The notes: generated from the sequence alone by a model not told the origin. Counted from the first letter of the stretch, positions 53,534 through 63,617 are shown. The stretch is 64,000 bases of DNA from Macrosoma leucophasiata (GCA_036365455.1 JAWQUS010000022.1:4712001-4776000), one strand, 5' to 3'. Made by a program: numbers and translations.

Positions 53534-53842
53534 TAACTGCCTCGGTAGCCTAGTGGTAGCAGGCCACTACTACTACGCTGAGGTCCTGGGTTCGATTCCC
53601 GGGTAGGGGGTTATCAGATATAATGGTGTGAAGTCCTTTATCACTGGTTATATTGGGATTTTTCCATTTTCTGGAAATTTTCCAGTACCTCGAAGTTTGA
53701 TAATGTGCCCGGAGATGTCAACAGGCTCACCACCTGGGCCAAAGCGTAATCGGCGAATCGTGGGTGTTTGCATGTATGCTTGAATGCATGCATTTACCTC
53801 TGCCTACTCCTTCGGGGATTACAGGTGTGAACTTACGTAATT
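53534..53842 (+). mobile_element. tRNA-derived SINE family S, full length
   Basis: The head TAACTGCCTCGGTAGCCTAG with B box GGTTCGATTCCCGGGTAG is intact, body complete, 3' end TTCGGGGATTACAGGTGTGA. Confidence 0.8.
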
Positions 53843-54019
53843 TACGACCGATTTTTAGAATAGAATAATTGTAAATGTTTAGTGTCCTCTCCAACAAGGT
53901 TTTACATAAATCTCAAGGAAAATTACTAAGTATTGGTCGAAATATTTATTTTATGTTACACCTAGCCTAATTTTAGTCCCACATTTTGAAATAAGCAATC
54001 ACTTATTTATGCATTGCCA

Positions 54020-54290
54020 AATTTCGTAATCTATATATATAAAAATCAATTGCTGTTCGTTAGTCTCGCTGAAACTAAACGAAAACGGCTAAACAGATTT
54101 GGCTAATTTTGGTTTGGAATGACTTTTGGAAGTCCAGGGAAGGTTTAAAAGGTAAGAAAATATGAAAAAATTGAAGGGAAAGAGTAAAAATCACTTTAAT
54201 TTCCCATACAAATAGACCGTATCTATCGAGCCTTTGACACATTATTTCATTGTCAGGGCAATACGAAGTTTGCCGGGTCAACTAGTCGTA
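54020..54290 (-). repeat. Interspersed family K, full length
   Basis: Minus copy from TATATATATAAAAATCAATTG to CGAAGTTTGCCGGGTCAACTAG. Confidence 0.75.
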
Positions 54291-54478
54291 TATAATTACG
54301 AATCATAAGCCACCTTAAATAATGTGAGTTAATAATTACAACTTTGTATGTCCTACAAATTTGTAATTGACTTTTTTCTTTGCTACAGATTTTAAGACGG
54401 ACAATGCATAGACGCTGAACAGTGACCTTTAATAACTACTTATACGAATTTTAAACATGGGAGTAACTTTTACTATTT

Positions 54479-54757
54479 TTTTTTAATGTAATAAAAGTGG
54501 CAAACAAGCATGCAGTTCACATTGATGTTAAGTGATGACTGCAGTCTATAGACAAATATGCTATAGAAAATGCATATGCGTTGCCACTCCTGAGGCCTAA
54601 GGTATTATGCTTCTGTGCTGGAAATTACAGGGCCGTATATTACCACTGGACCGGAACACGATAGTGCTGATCACTACCTTTTAGCGTCAAGTGCATTAGG
54701 TAATGCGGTGGTGCCTACGCCCGCGAGCTCCGTCACTGAAGCTCTACCACCAGTGAA
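54479..54757 (-). repeat. SINE-like family A, full length
   Basis: Minus copy from TTTTTTTTAATGTAATAAAA to GAAGCTCTACCACCAGTGAAA, with one internal deletion after TAGACAAATATG. Confidence 0.8.
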
Positions 54758-55195
54758 AAGAAGAAAATAAGATAATATAATAAAAAAGTTTCGCAAAGGA
54801 TAAGTACCTATGTGGCAAATTTCTTATTTAGAGGATGTCAAACATATTTTTGTATAATTCCAAAATAAATTGTTTCGAAGTTTTTTGAAAAAAAAAGATA
54901 AAATTTGATAGTGCCTTTCTCTTCATCGCCTAAATTGAACCTAGCAGCATTTTGAAAAAAAAAGACCTTTATCCAAAGATTACAGAAAACCTAAAAGAAC
55001 ATGACGTTAAAGGTACCAAACTTAAGAAACATATCCGTACTGAACCCTGTGAACACGTGCCCGACTTGCACTTAGCCGGTTCCTAAAAGGACGTAGCTCA
55101 CTCTTAGCACCGGATTTTAAAATTAGCACCGTTTTTTGTGTATCATTCACGGACTGCCAACTTTCGTAATCACCTATAATTACGAAGCATTAGCC

Positions 55196-55752
55196 GCCAT
55201 AAGCATAGAGCAACACGGCCACCGGCCGCGGCGGGACTGGAGGGGAGAAGCAATATGCAAGCCCAAGTGGCTCATGCCTGTCGCTTGGATGAATAAGATA
55301 CTTGTGTGCGTAAAATTGTTTATGTATTTTGTTAAAGTCAAGGTGTGAGTTTCGTAGTAATAGACAGTGGAGGAACGGGTGCAGGAAGTGTTCCTCCGAC
55401 GAAAAGGGACTGCGCCGACCAGGCGAGGTGTTAGCGCCTGGTGGGCCGCGGCCCAACGGTTGACGTCGGGAAGTTATATATATGCCAACTCTTGAGAAAT
55501 CTTCGTATGTGCGATTTCATTCGATTGACACGCCATCTACCGTACTAGATAAGTACTATGAGGTTTCGTCTGTGTTCCACTAGTTGGCGCCCTAATGTAG
55601 TGGACGCTACAAGACGATTTTTGTAGTGTGTGTGTATCACACGTATTTCCCCCCGGAAAAATTACAGACTGTTTTGCATCGGTAATAAACGCTACGGATA
55701 CTCCCCTCCGGTCCGCCGCGGCCGGTGGGCCGCGTCGCTCTATGGCCAAAAG
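55196..55752 (-). mobile_element. MITE family P, third copy, carrying an insertion
   Basis: The element 55204-55744 has CATAGAGCAACACGGCC and GTCGCTCTATG ends and is flanked by GCCATAAG/GCCAAAAG (7 of 8 identical). Comparison with 28274-28573 shows that 55366-55611 is foreign DNA placed in the word TAGACGATTTTTGTAG. Confidence 0.8.
55362..55615 (+). mobile_element. 246-bp insertion in MITE P, solo-LTR-like
   Basis: AGAC flanks both sides (55362-55365, 55612-55615). The insert starts AGTGGAGGAACGGGTGCAGG, has GC hairpins (CCAGGCG..CGCCTGG), a TTATATATATG TATA box near 55473 and ends GGACGCTACA. The 4-bp TSD, CA end and internal TATA resemble a solo LTR, but the start lacks the usual TG. Confidence 0.4.
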
Positions 55753-55932
55753 TGAGGTAATAACTGCGACTTTGTACGTATTTCGTCGGGATTTCGGACC
55801 AGTTTCCAAACTATGTTTAGGTATTTAAGTTTAATTACTTTCGGCGTTGAATATTAATCTGAATCGTTATGCTTTTAAGTCGTGTTGGAAAACTGTTACC
55901 ATCTAAGTTGAATGTTTTTTTTTATGGACGTA

Positions 55933-56170
55933 TAGGTCGCGCTACGTAAAAAGAACGCTGGAAGAAAGTAGAAGGGATGTGTTCGCGCATCGGTACACTC
56001 GCGCACGAAAGTACTAGTCCTATTGGTTTATTTTTGATCTAGCTTTCACTTGCGGTTTCGTGTATTGGTAGGCAGATTGAAAACTATATTACATGGAATA
56101 ACATAAAATGAAATAAAAACACATGACGCGCAGCTTGACCGCCAGCGTTCTTTTTACGTGGCGCGACCTA
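55933..56170. mobile_element. Mariner-like MITE with 29-bp inverted ends
   Basis: Left end TAGGTCGCGCTACGTAAAAA..AACGCTGG and right end its inverse (one mismatch), flanked by TA at 55931-55932 and 56171-56172. The TA duplication and TAGGT-type end fit Tc1/mariner mobilisation. No ORF. Confidence 0.8.
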
Positions 56171-56441
56171 TACACGGCTCGTCTTGAGACGGCATTCATT
56201 AGTCTACTTCACCGAGCAAGTGGCGATCGTTAATAACTCTCAGCCTAAATAAATTGACACAACTGCTTAAGGGAGACCCTTGTAGACCCTACCCTCAGCT
56301 TAGGGCATTGTTAGGAATAAGGGGCGGTGCGCGAAAAAAATTGCAACTTCATAGCAAATCTTAGGGCGGATTTCACAGTTTGCTCTGAGAATTGAGTTTA
56401 ATAGAACGCGTTTTGGCTTAAAATTTGCATCCATTTTTATT
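56171..56441. other. Unnamed repeat shared with the left edge
   Basis: CTCAGCCTAAATAAATT and GGGGCGGTGCGCG recall 1100-1190. The mariner-like MITE 55933-56170 is inserted in it. No gene. Confidence 0.35.
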
Positions 56442-56850
56442 ATGTAATGGAAGTGGTAAACAAGCATGTAGTTCACATTGATGTTAAGTGAAGACTGCAG
56501 CCTATAGACACCCACACAATGACCAGAGGTCAAAATGCAGATGCGTTGCCACTCCTGAGGCCTAAGGTGTTATGCCTTTGTGCCGGAAATTACAGAGCCG
56601 TACATTACCACCTGAACGGAACACGATAGTGCTGAATGCTACCATTTAGCGGCAAGTATATTAGGTAATGCGGTGGTGCCTACGCCCGCGAGCTATACCA
56701 CCAGTTTCGCCAAATGGTAGTGTTCCGCACTATCATGTTCTAGTTAAATAATCTATCATCCCATAACAAACTATCAGGGGTGGCAACGCCTTTCGTTTTT
56801 GTTTATATGTCATTAAGCTGCAATCATCACTTAACATTACATAAACAATC
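56442..56850. repeat. SINE-like family A, minus copy plus plus-strand fragment
   Basis: Minus copy 56442-56706 (TTTTTATTATGTAATGGAAG to GAGCTATACCACCAGT) directly followed by a diverged plus fragment to about 56850 (GCCAAATGGTAGTGTTCCGC ... CACTTAACATTACATAAAC). Confidence 0.75.
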
Positions 56851-57297
56851 AGTTAATTTACGTACTCTTGTTAAAATTATACTAAAGTTATAAAAATATA
56901 CATTACAAGCGTAAATCCTTCTAAGCTTCGCTTCTTCTAGGCAAAAAATATTTATTTCATTCAATGTCAGAAAAGACTCAACATCACTAACAGAGATTGA
57001 AAACGGCTACATTGTTCTGACGGATTACTAATAAAGTGCGAAGTTCTGTAATCCGATATAATTACGGAGTTTCATCGTCAAAAGTTACAGATTAACTGCA
57101 ACTTTGTTACGTTGAATTTTATACAAGTTCTCGAACTATCGCTAGTTTAATTACTTTTGACATTGTATATATATATAACAACATATAACATTTCTGATGC
57201 GTTAAATCACAATGTTAATCTACTTTTTAAAAGATAGATTAAATATTCTATTCAAAAATAAATAGCTTTAAAGTAATTCACAATTCGATGTCCAGTT

Positions 57298-57493
57298 TTA
57301 TGGGTTCCGTAATAAACAAGGAACCCTTATAGTTTTGCTATGTCCGTCTGTCTGTCTGTATGTTAGTCTGTCTGTCTGTTTATCCATCTGCGGTTTAGAG
57401 CAAAAACTATAGATACTAGAGACTTGAAATTTGGCACAAGTATACACCTTAATCACGCCGATAAAGTGGTAAAACAAAACACAAGAAAAATAA
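57298..57493 (+). repeat. GGGTTCCGTAATAAACAAGG repeat, DIRS target
   Basis: GGAACCCTTATAG is followed by a (GTCT)n-rich tract and TTGAAATTTGGCACAAGTAT. The DIRS element begins right after AAAGTGGTAAAACAAAACAC. Confidence 0.6.
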
Positions 57494-57646
57494 AATTATA
57501 TTTCAGGTTTTGTACTTCTATATTAGTTCACATGTAGTACACACTACGGTCTCGCCATCTGCACTGAATTTGAGATATTCTCTTTTTTTTTTTTTTTTTT
57601 TCCTTTTTGTCGTTCCGTCTTATTTCTAGCAACCCTTGCCTTCATT
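57494..57646 (+). repeat. DIRS left inverted terminal repeat
   Basis: Positions 57494-57646 are the inverse of 63825 onward. The stretch from TATTAGTTCACATGTAGTAC to GCAACCCTTGCCTTCATT is essentially identical, while the outer 20-25 bases differ between the two ends, a normal DIRS property. Confidence 0.88.
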
Positions 57647-57711
57647 CACGCTTCAGTGCTCAAGCCATTCGCACGTTAGCCGCGCATCAATTTCAAATCT
57701 ACCTTCCAAAA

Positions 57712-57953
57712 ATGGGAAAAAGAAAATCGGATAATAAATATGAAGCTATCGCAAGTAAACTAAAAAAAAATTGAATCAGAAATTGATGCGTGCAAGAAGA
57801 AAGTATCGTCAACCTTCAGGATCCGACACGTCGAGTTCATTGTCGAGTTCATCGTCGAGTTCATCGTCGAGCTCCTCGTTGTTATAACCACAACCGAGGT
57901 CATACCAGCCTCCACCGGCTTCACGGGACATGTTAAGCATTCAAGGTTGGTTT
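57712..57953 (+). pseudogene. DIRS gag N-terminal exon (degenerate)
   Basis: The ATG at 57712 opens MGKRKSDNKYEAIASKLK, a start typical of DIRS gag proteins. The frame breaks at an A9 tract (57762-57770), one A short of the frame that encodes a basic stretch and a serine run (TCGAGTTCA repeats, 57829-57883). A TAA follows the serine run. Continuing in that frame, the segment ends ...RDMLSIQ at a possible donor CAAG/GTTGGT (57953/57954), whose phase matches the acceptor before 58489. The exon-intron model is inferred. Confidence 0.45.
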
Positions 57954-58405
57954 TGATACCAAACATATTAAGTTTTTTTTGTTTCGTTGAAGAACAATAA
58001 TGCGGGTATCCTTTGGGGTTATCACTTTATTGTTAGACGAAATATACTTCATGCAATTCTGATGATAATTGTGGTGATAGTTCGTTTAAAAGCAAAAATG
58101 CGGGTAACTTCAGGGGTTATCACTTTCTTTGCTAGACGAATACAAAAACCATAGTTTCTTTGTCAGCCTCCAATGGCTTCACGGGCTACGTTATACATTG
58201 AAGGTTCGTTTTGATACCAAACATTTGTTTTTTTCGTTGAAGAACAATAATGCGGGTATCCTTTGGGGCTATCACTTTATTGTTAGACGAAAATTATTTC
58301 ATGCAATTATGGCGACGGTTCGTTCAAGAGCAAAATTGCGGGTAACCTCAGGGGTTATCACTTTTTTTTGCTAGACGAATACAAAAACCATAGGTTCTTC
58401 AAGTC
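57906..58405 (+). repeat. Tandem duplication in the DIRS leader/intron
   Basis: Two units about 258 bp apart, each starting CAGCCTCCA and running through GGCTTCACGGG, TTTTGATACCAAACAT and GAAGAACAATAATGCGGGTA. Within units, the word GCGGGTA..CT...GGGGTTATCACTTT occurs four times (about 58000, 58099, 58251, 58338). Confidence 0.8.
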
Positions 58406-58488
58406 ACAACGTATAACGTTGCTTTCCTAGCAACTAAATTGCGACAAAAATATAAGTAGGTATTTATGGTGTTACTATTGTACTCCAG

Positions 58489-59426
58489 ACTTGCCACAAC
58501 ACGCTGGTGAGAGTGCTTTGCCTCCCGTGCACCTGCCGTCCACCAGCGCTGACGCGAGCATTGGCGTCGGCCCGACACCGACCATCGGTGTTCCCACGGA
58601 CATACAGGCGACCACGACAGTGAGCGCTGCCGGTTGCTCCACTGCGGAACCAGAAGTCGCACAAGAACTGAACGAAGACATCCTCAAGATCTTAGGAGAG
58701 GACCCGTCCCAACAAAAGTTGCACGGTAACAATATCCAATCCGATCTTAGTATTAGGCTTCAACATATGGCCACATCGGGGCTCCCTAAGGAAGCCCGGA
58801 AGCAGTTAATGGATAGGTATTTACCTCCAGCTAACTGTACCCTAATTGACGCTCCTGCCCTTAACCCAGAGGTAAAGGCAGCGGTGCCCGAAGCGGTTTA
58901 TAAGCGAGACATGGCAATAGAAAATAAGCAAAAACAACTGTCTTCTGTAATAGCATGTCTAGCTCAGGCACTTTCCAAACTCATGGAAAAAATTAATGAT
59001 GCAAAGGATAGTATGGATACTGAAATAATCCAACTGCTGATGGATAGTTGTAAATTATTATGTGATTCACAACACGCAGACTCGCTGACTAGAAGGAACT
59101 TCATCCTAAATAATTTGAAAAAGGAGTTGAAAGACCAACTCACCGCCACAAAAATTGACAAGCTTCTTTTCAGTGAAGAACTATCTAATGCGCTGAGGAC
59201 TGCTAAGGCTATTTCAAAATCAAGCGCCGATATGAAGCCAGCACAAACAAGAGCTCATGTTAAAAAATCTTCAAAATCTTCGAAGAATTTAAACTGGCGC
59301 TCTCCTCCCCAGCATGTCAGGCCGAAGGGGAATCAGAGGAGGAAAGAGCCTGCCTACAAGAATCGCCGCGAGAACTCCTCGAAGCAGTCATCGCATCCAG
59401 TGCCAACTCACAATCAACGCCGCTAA
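58489..59426 (+). CDS. DIRS ORF1, gag-like protein (main exon)
   Basis: About 312 codons open from the acceptor-like TTGTACTCCAG (ends 58488) to TAA at 59424-59426. There is no in-frame ATG near the 5' end (a TTG lies at 58491), which favours splicing from an upstream exon. Sequence: Pro/Thr/Ser-rich start, then EVAQELNEDILKILGEDPSQ, a helical region with GLPKEARKQLMDRYLPP, which is typical of DIRS gag, and a Lys/Arg/Ser-rich basic end. No zinc knuckle is present. Presumed to form the RNA-binding particle. Short minus-strand frames here are shadows. Confidence 0.75.
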
Positions 59427-61306
59427 ACACGGTAAAATATGCAGGCAGATTGTCATGCTTTTTTAGCCAATGGTCCCTTATAACCCAGGATTTCAACATA
59501 CTATCCTGGATTAAAGGTTATAAAATTCCATTTTCCCGTCAGGTAACTCAACATGTTAGTCAGACTGACAAAAGGTATTCACCAACAGAAAGAGCGCAAT
59601 TTAAAAGTACGATTAACGAATTAATTAGTGTAGGTGCTGTATCTGAATGTACACCCTGTGAGGGCCAATTTTTATCGCCAATTTTTTTGGTACCAAAACC
59701 AAACGGTAAATATAGATTCATATTAAACTTAAAAAAGTTGAATAAATTTATAGATACAAGTCACTTCAAGATTGAGGATCTCCGCACAGCCTTAAAACTT
59801 GTTTCAAAAGACTCATACATGGGTACTATTGATCTAAAGGATGCATATTTTTTAATTTCCATCCATAATGAGTCTAAAAAGTATCTTCGTTTTCAATTTG
59901 ATACAAAATTGTATCAATTTAATGTTTTACCTTTTGGTTTAAATACAGCACCCTTTGTTTTCACAAAAATTATGAAACCAGTTATCAGTTTACTGCGATC
60001 TTGCGGAAACTTGTCAACAATATATCTAGATGACATTTTTTTGACCGCAAATTCATTCAAATCTTGTTCGGATAACATATTTGATACAACCAGACTCCTC
60101 CAGGCTTTAGGTTTTATTACTAATACGGAAAAAAGCAAACTTATTCCTAGTAATACATGTAAATTCCTAGGGTTTATTATTGATACAAAAAAAATGCATG
60201 TCACTTTACCTAAAGAAAAAATTTCAAAAATCAAAGGTGAAATCATTAATTTTAAAAATAAACATCGTTGTAAAGTCAGAGAGTTCGCTCGCCTGATAGG
60301 ACTACTTACCTCTGCTTGCCCAGCAGTAGACTACGGCTGGCTTTACACCAAAGAGCTTGAACGATGTAAATACTTGAACTTACTTAAAGATGATAACTAT
60401 GATAAATATATGACTGTATCACCATCGGTAATACCTGATCTTGACTGGTGGGATCAAAAAATGACTAATAATCCTTTGTGCAAGATCAAACAAAGTATAT
60501 TCAGTATGGAAATATTTAGTGATGCCTCAACTACGGGATGGGGGGCAGCCTGTAATGAGGATCGGGCAAGTGGGATGTGGACGAAGAGCGAACGCTCTCG
60601 GCACATTAATTATTTAGAAATTCTTGCAGCCTTTCTAGCTCTAAAAACATTTGCAAAGGCTTGTCACGGGTGCCAAATCCTTTTGAGAGTAGATAACACA
60701 ACTGCTATTTCATATATAAATCGCATGGGTGGCATCCAATTTCCCCATCTCACTAACATAACCAAAGAATTATGGCAGTGGTGTGAAACACGGAACATAC
60801 TAGTTTTTGCATCGTACATAAGTTCAACTGATAATGCCGTCGCAGATGCAGAATCTCGTCGCATTCACCCAGACATTGAGTGGGAACTGTCCGACCAAGC
60901 ATTTCAAAAGATTATCACACAGTTTGGGACTCCTGACATAGATTTATTTGCCACTAGGATAAATAAAAAATGCCCAAAATATATATCTTGGCACAGAGAT
61001 CCCGATGCATACGTTGTAGACGCATTTACAGTATCTTGGTCGTCTACCTTCTATTTTTACAGTTTTCCACCATTCGCTATAATCTTAAAATCCTTGCGAA
61101 AAATTATTGACGACAAAGCAGAGGGCATTATGGTGGTGCCACTATGGCCTACACAGCCCTGGTATCCAATATTTATGAGCCTCCTAGTCACAAAAAGTTT
61201 AGTTCTTAAACCTTCTAAAAACCTGATCATTTCTAATTCCAGCAACAGAAGAGTACACCAGAAAATTACCCTGGTTGCCGGGAAACTATCAGCTCGTCGC
61301 TCATAA
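59330..61306 (+). CDS. DIRS ORF2, reverse transcriptase / RNase H / Dam-like region
   Basis: The frame is -1 relative to gag, overlaps its 3' end, and stays open to TAA at 61304-61306. No ATG starts it; counting from TTG at 59450, 618 residues remain. The RT palm motif A is at TIDLKDAYF (Asp128), LPFGLNTAP at 160-168 and YLDD at 192-195 are intact. RNase H follows with FSDAS (Asp358), NYLEILAAF (Glu390), RVDNTTA (Asp415) and DNAVADAESR (Asp466). The last part, DIDLFATRIN to YSFPPFAIIL (about 496-545) and PLWPTQPW, is the conserved block described as Dam methylase-like in DIRS elements. All catalytic residues seen are present, so this frame could still be functional. Translation probably depends on frameshifting or reinitiation. 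Confidence 0.88.
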   Translation, partial: ESEEERACLQESPRELLEAVIASSANSQSTPLNTVKYAGRLSCFFSQWSLITQDFNILSWIKGYKIPFSRQVTQHVSQTDKRYSPTERAQFKSTINELISVGAVSECTPCEGQFLSPIFLVPKPNGKYRFILNLKKLNKFIDTSHFKIEDLRTALKLVSKDSYMGTIDLKDAYFLISIHNESKKYLRFQFDTKLYQFNVLPFGLNTAPFVFTKIMKPVISLLRSCGNLSTIYLDDIFLTANSFKSCSDNIFDTTRLLQALGFITNTEKSKLIPSNTCKFLGFIIDTKKMHVTLPKEKISKIKGEIINFKNKHRCKVREFARLIGLLTSACPAVDYGWLYTKELERCKYLNLLKDDNYDKYMTVSPSVIPDLDWWDQKMTNNPLCKIKQSIFSMEIFSDASTTGWGAACNEDRASGMWTKSERSRHINYLEILAAFLALKTFAKACHGCQILLRVDNTTAISYINRMGGIQFPHLTNITKELWQWCETRNILVFASYISSTDNAVADAESRRIHPDIEWELSDQAFQKIITQFGTPDIDLFATRINKKCPKYISWHRDPDAYVVDAFTVSWSSTFYFYSFPPFAIILKSLRKIIDDKAEGIMVVPLWPTQPWYPIFMSLLVTKSLVLKPSKNLIISNSSNRRVHQKITLVAGKLSARRS

Positions 61307-61885
61307 AAAGAGGTGTACCCTTAATTACAATACCGGTTATGTTAGCTGATAGTTCACTTAAGCAATATGACACTTGTCTCAAAAATGGTTTTTATTCTGT
61401 AATAGTAACAACATAAATCCATATGAGGCATCCGTCCCCTGTACTCTAAAATTCTTAATGCAACTTTATGAGTCAGGTGCACAATATGGAACCATAAATA
61501 CTTGCAGATCGGCATTATCGTTAATCCTAGGACAATACATATCTAATGATGACCGTGTAAAACGCTTTTGTAAAGGTATTTTCAGACTACGTCCACCTCT
61601 ACCTAGATATAATACTACTTGGGACGTATCTAGAGTATTAAACTCCTTAGCTACATGGTATCCAAATGATACGCAAAATTTAGAAATATCTAAAAAATTA
61701 GTCACCTTATTGGCACTAACAACTGCACACAGGGTGCAAACACTTTCAAAAATAAAACTTTGTAATATAGAGTTTTTTGCTACTGAAATCCGTATTAAAA
61801 TACCCGATTTGATAAAAACGTCCCGTCCTGGCTTAGCTCAGCCCGAACTTGTCTTGCCCTTCTTTCTAGAAAAACCTGAAATATA

Positions 61886-63161
61886 AGGTTGGGGAAAAAG
61901 TTTCTTCGCATTTTTTAAGACAATTCAAAACATTTTTTAATATAGTTTATTTAAATTTAACTAAAGTATGTATGTACCATTTTGTTCGATAACCTTTTGC
62001 CATCTTGTAGGTAGGGACATGATCCCATTGCTATAAAAAATTTGGGACTTCTCATCAAAATACCGCGACAAGTGGATTTGGCAGTCCTCTCGTGATGTTA
62101 ACCTAACATTGCATAAAGAATTCTGAAGAGACCGAAACAGGTGGAAATCTGAAGGTGCAAGGTCAGGACTATACGGCGGATGCATTAACACCTCCCAGCC
62201 AAACTCTCTTAATTTTTGCTGAGTGGCTATAGATGTGTGAGGTCTAGCGTTATCATGATGATACACCACACCCCTTCTGTTGATCAATTCCGGCCGCTTT
62301 CTCTCAACTTCCTGCTTTAATCTCATCAGTTGTTCGCAGTAGAGTTCAGAATCGATAGTCCTGCCTGGTGGTAATAGCTCATAATGAATAATGCCCTTCC
62401 AATCCCACCACACACACAACATCACCTTATTGCGAGTTAACCCGGGTTTCGCCACAGTCTGTGAAACCTGACCGGCCTTTGATCACGACCTTTTTCGCAC
62501 GTTCTTGTCGTACGTGATCCACTTTTCATCACCAGTTATCAGCTTCTTCAAAAATGATTCGGTTTCATTACGTCGTAATAAAGAATCACAAATGAGTACA
62601 CGGTTCATTAGGTTTCTTTCAGTGAGCTCGTGAGGTACCCAAATATCGAGCTTTTTTTTGTACCCAGCTTTTTTCAAATGCGCCAAAACTGTTTTGTGAT
62701 CAATTCTCAGTTCTTCAGCTACGTCGTAACTACTGATATGTCGATCTTGCTCCACTTTTTCTAAAATGGCATCCATTTTATCCGTAATAGGGCGACCAGA
62801 GCGAGGTGCATCTTTGACATCGAAATTTCTTGAAAACGCTTAAACCAAATTTGTGCTACTCTCACAGACACTGCACTAGGTCCATAAACAACGCAAATTT
62901 TTTTCGCGGCTTGCGTTGCATTTTTACCTTTTTTGTAGTAACATTTTAAAATGTATCGAATTTCTTCATTAGATTCACTCATCTTGACAGTACGAAAAAC
63001 AAATGAAAATCACACTTTGCCTAATTTGAATTTGGAATTATGTTCTTTAAAATGTTAACTTTCAATGATACCAAAACCAGCCAGATACAAATACTACAGC
63101 CAAAGAGATTTTATTACAAGTTCATACATACTATAATGCGAAAAGACTTTTTCCCCAACCT
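61886..63161 (-). mobile_element. Mariner element inserted in the DIRS recombinase gene
   Basis: Inverted ends of about 27 bp, AGGTTGGGGAAAAAGT followed by TTCTTCGCATT (left) or CTTTTCGCATT (right, inverted), two mismatches. Total about 1276 bp, the usual mariner size. TA dinucleotides lie next to both ends, although one base is uncertain at the left junction (ATATAAGG versus CCTATTATG). Confidence 0.88.
61961..62982 (-). pseudogene. Mariner transposase (DD34D), one frameshift and one stop
   Basis: Reads 62982 to 61961. The N-terminal helix-turn-helix part (MSESNEEIRYILKCYYKKGK) ends in a frameshift near 62820-62830. The next frame carries DHKTVLAHLKKAGYKKKLD, WVPHELTERN and the first catalytic Asp in ITGDEKW, then a TGA at 62483-62485 where the family normally has Trp. 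The same frame continues to 61961 with the second Asp in VYHHDNARPHTS and the third in PYSPDLAPSDFHLF; 34 residues lie between them, the DD34D mariner signature. Length near 340 codons is normal for the family. Catalytic residues survive but the protein cannot be made intact. Confidence 0.9.
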
Positions 63162-63617
63162 ATTATGTCCTGCAAAAACCTTGCGTTGCTACCTTGAGTT
63201 AACGAGAGACTTACGCAACTCTGAAAATCTTTTTATAATCTTCAAAAAACCGTATAAATCTATCACCTCACAGTCACTAAGCAGGTGGATAAAGGCCACC
63301 TTAGATGCTTGTGGAATTGACATTACTATTTTCACTGCACATAGTACTCGTCATGCATCGACTTCTAAAGCATATAAAACTGGTGTAAATTTAGAACTAA
63401 TCAGAAAAACCGCAGGTTGGAATAATTATATAACATTTGGTAAATTTTATAATAAAAATATTGTTGTAAACGATGATTCCTTTGCCAGGTGTGTTCTGGC
63501 AAATGACTAAGTATTACTGAAATAGAAAAAATGTTATTAATTTAATTTACTTCATTAAAACAAAATTCATAATTTGTTTATTGTTGATATTTTGTTTTTC
63601 TGTTATCTTCTCAACAT

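Larger units (their letters stand above)
61339..63510 (+). pseudogene. DIRS ORF3, tyrosine recombinase, split by a mariner
   Basis: The 5' part has an ATG at 61339 (MLADSSLKQYDTCLK) but the frame changes at an A5 tract (about 61382-61386) into the main recombinase frame (61374-61886). This holds KFLMQLYESGAQYGTINTCR and the first catalytic arginine in LTTAHRVQTLSKI. The mariner interrupts at 61886; the remainder (63162-63510) supplies HSTRHASTSKA (HxxR), TAGWNNY (Trp in the second His/Trp position) and the nucleophile tyrosine in KFYNKN. The host frame before and after the mariner is compatible, so the insertion alone broke this region. Role: joining of circular DIRS DNA to the chromosome. 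Confidence 0.85.

Noticed and set aside
58399..58732. Minus-strand frames opposite DIRS gag
   Set aside because: Antisense shadows of a coding region with high GC; no independent signature.
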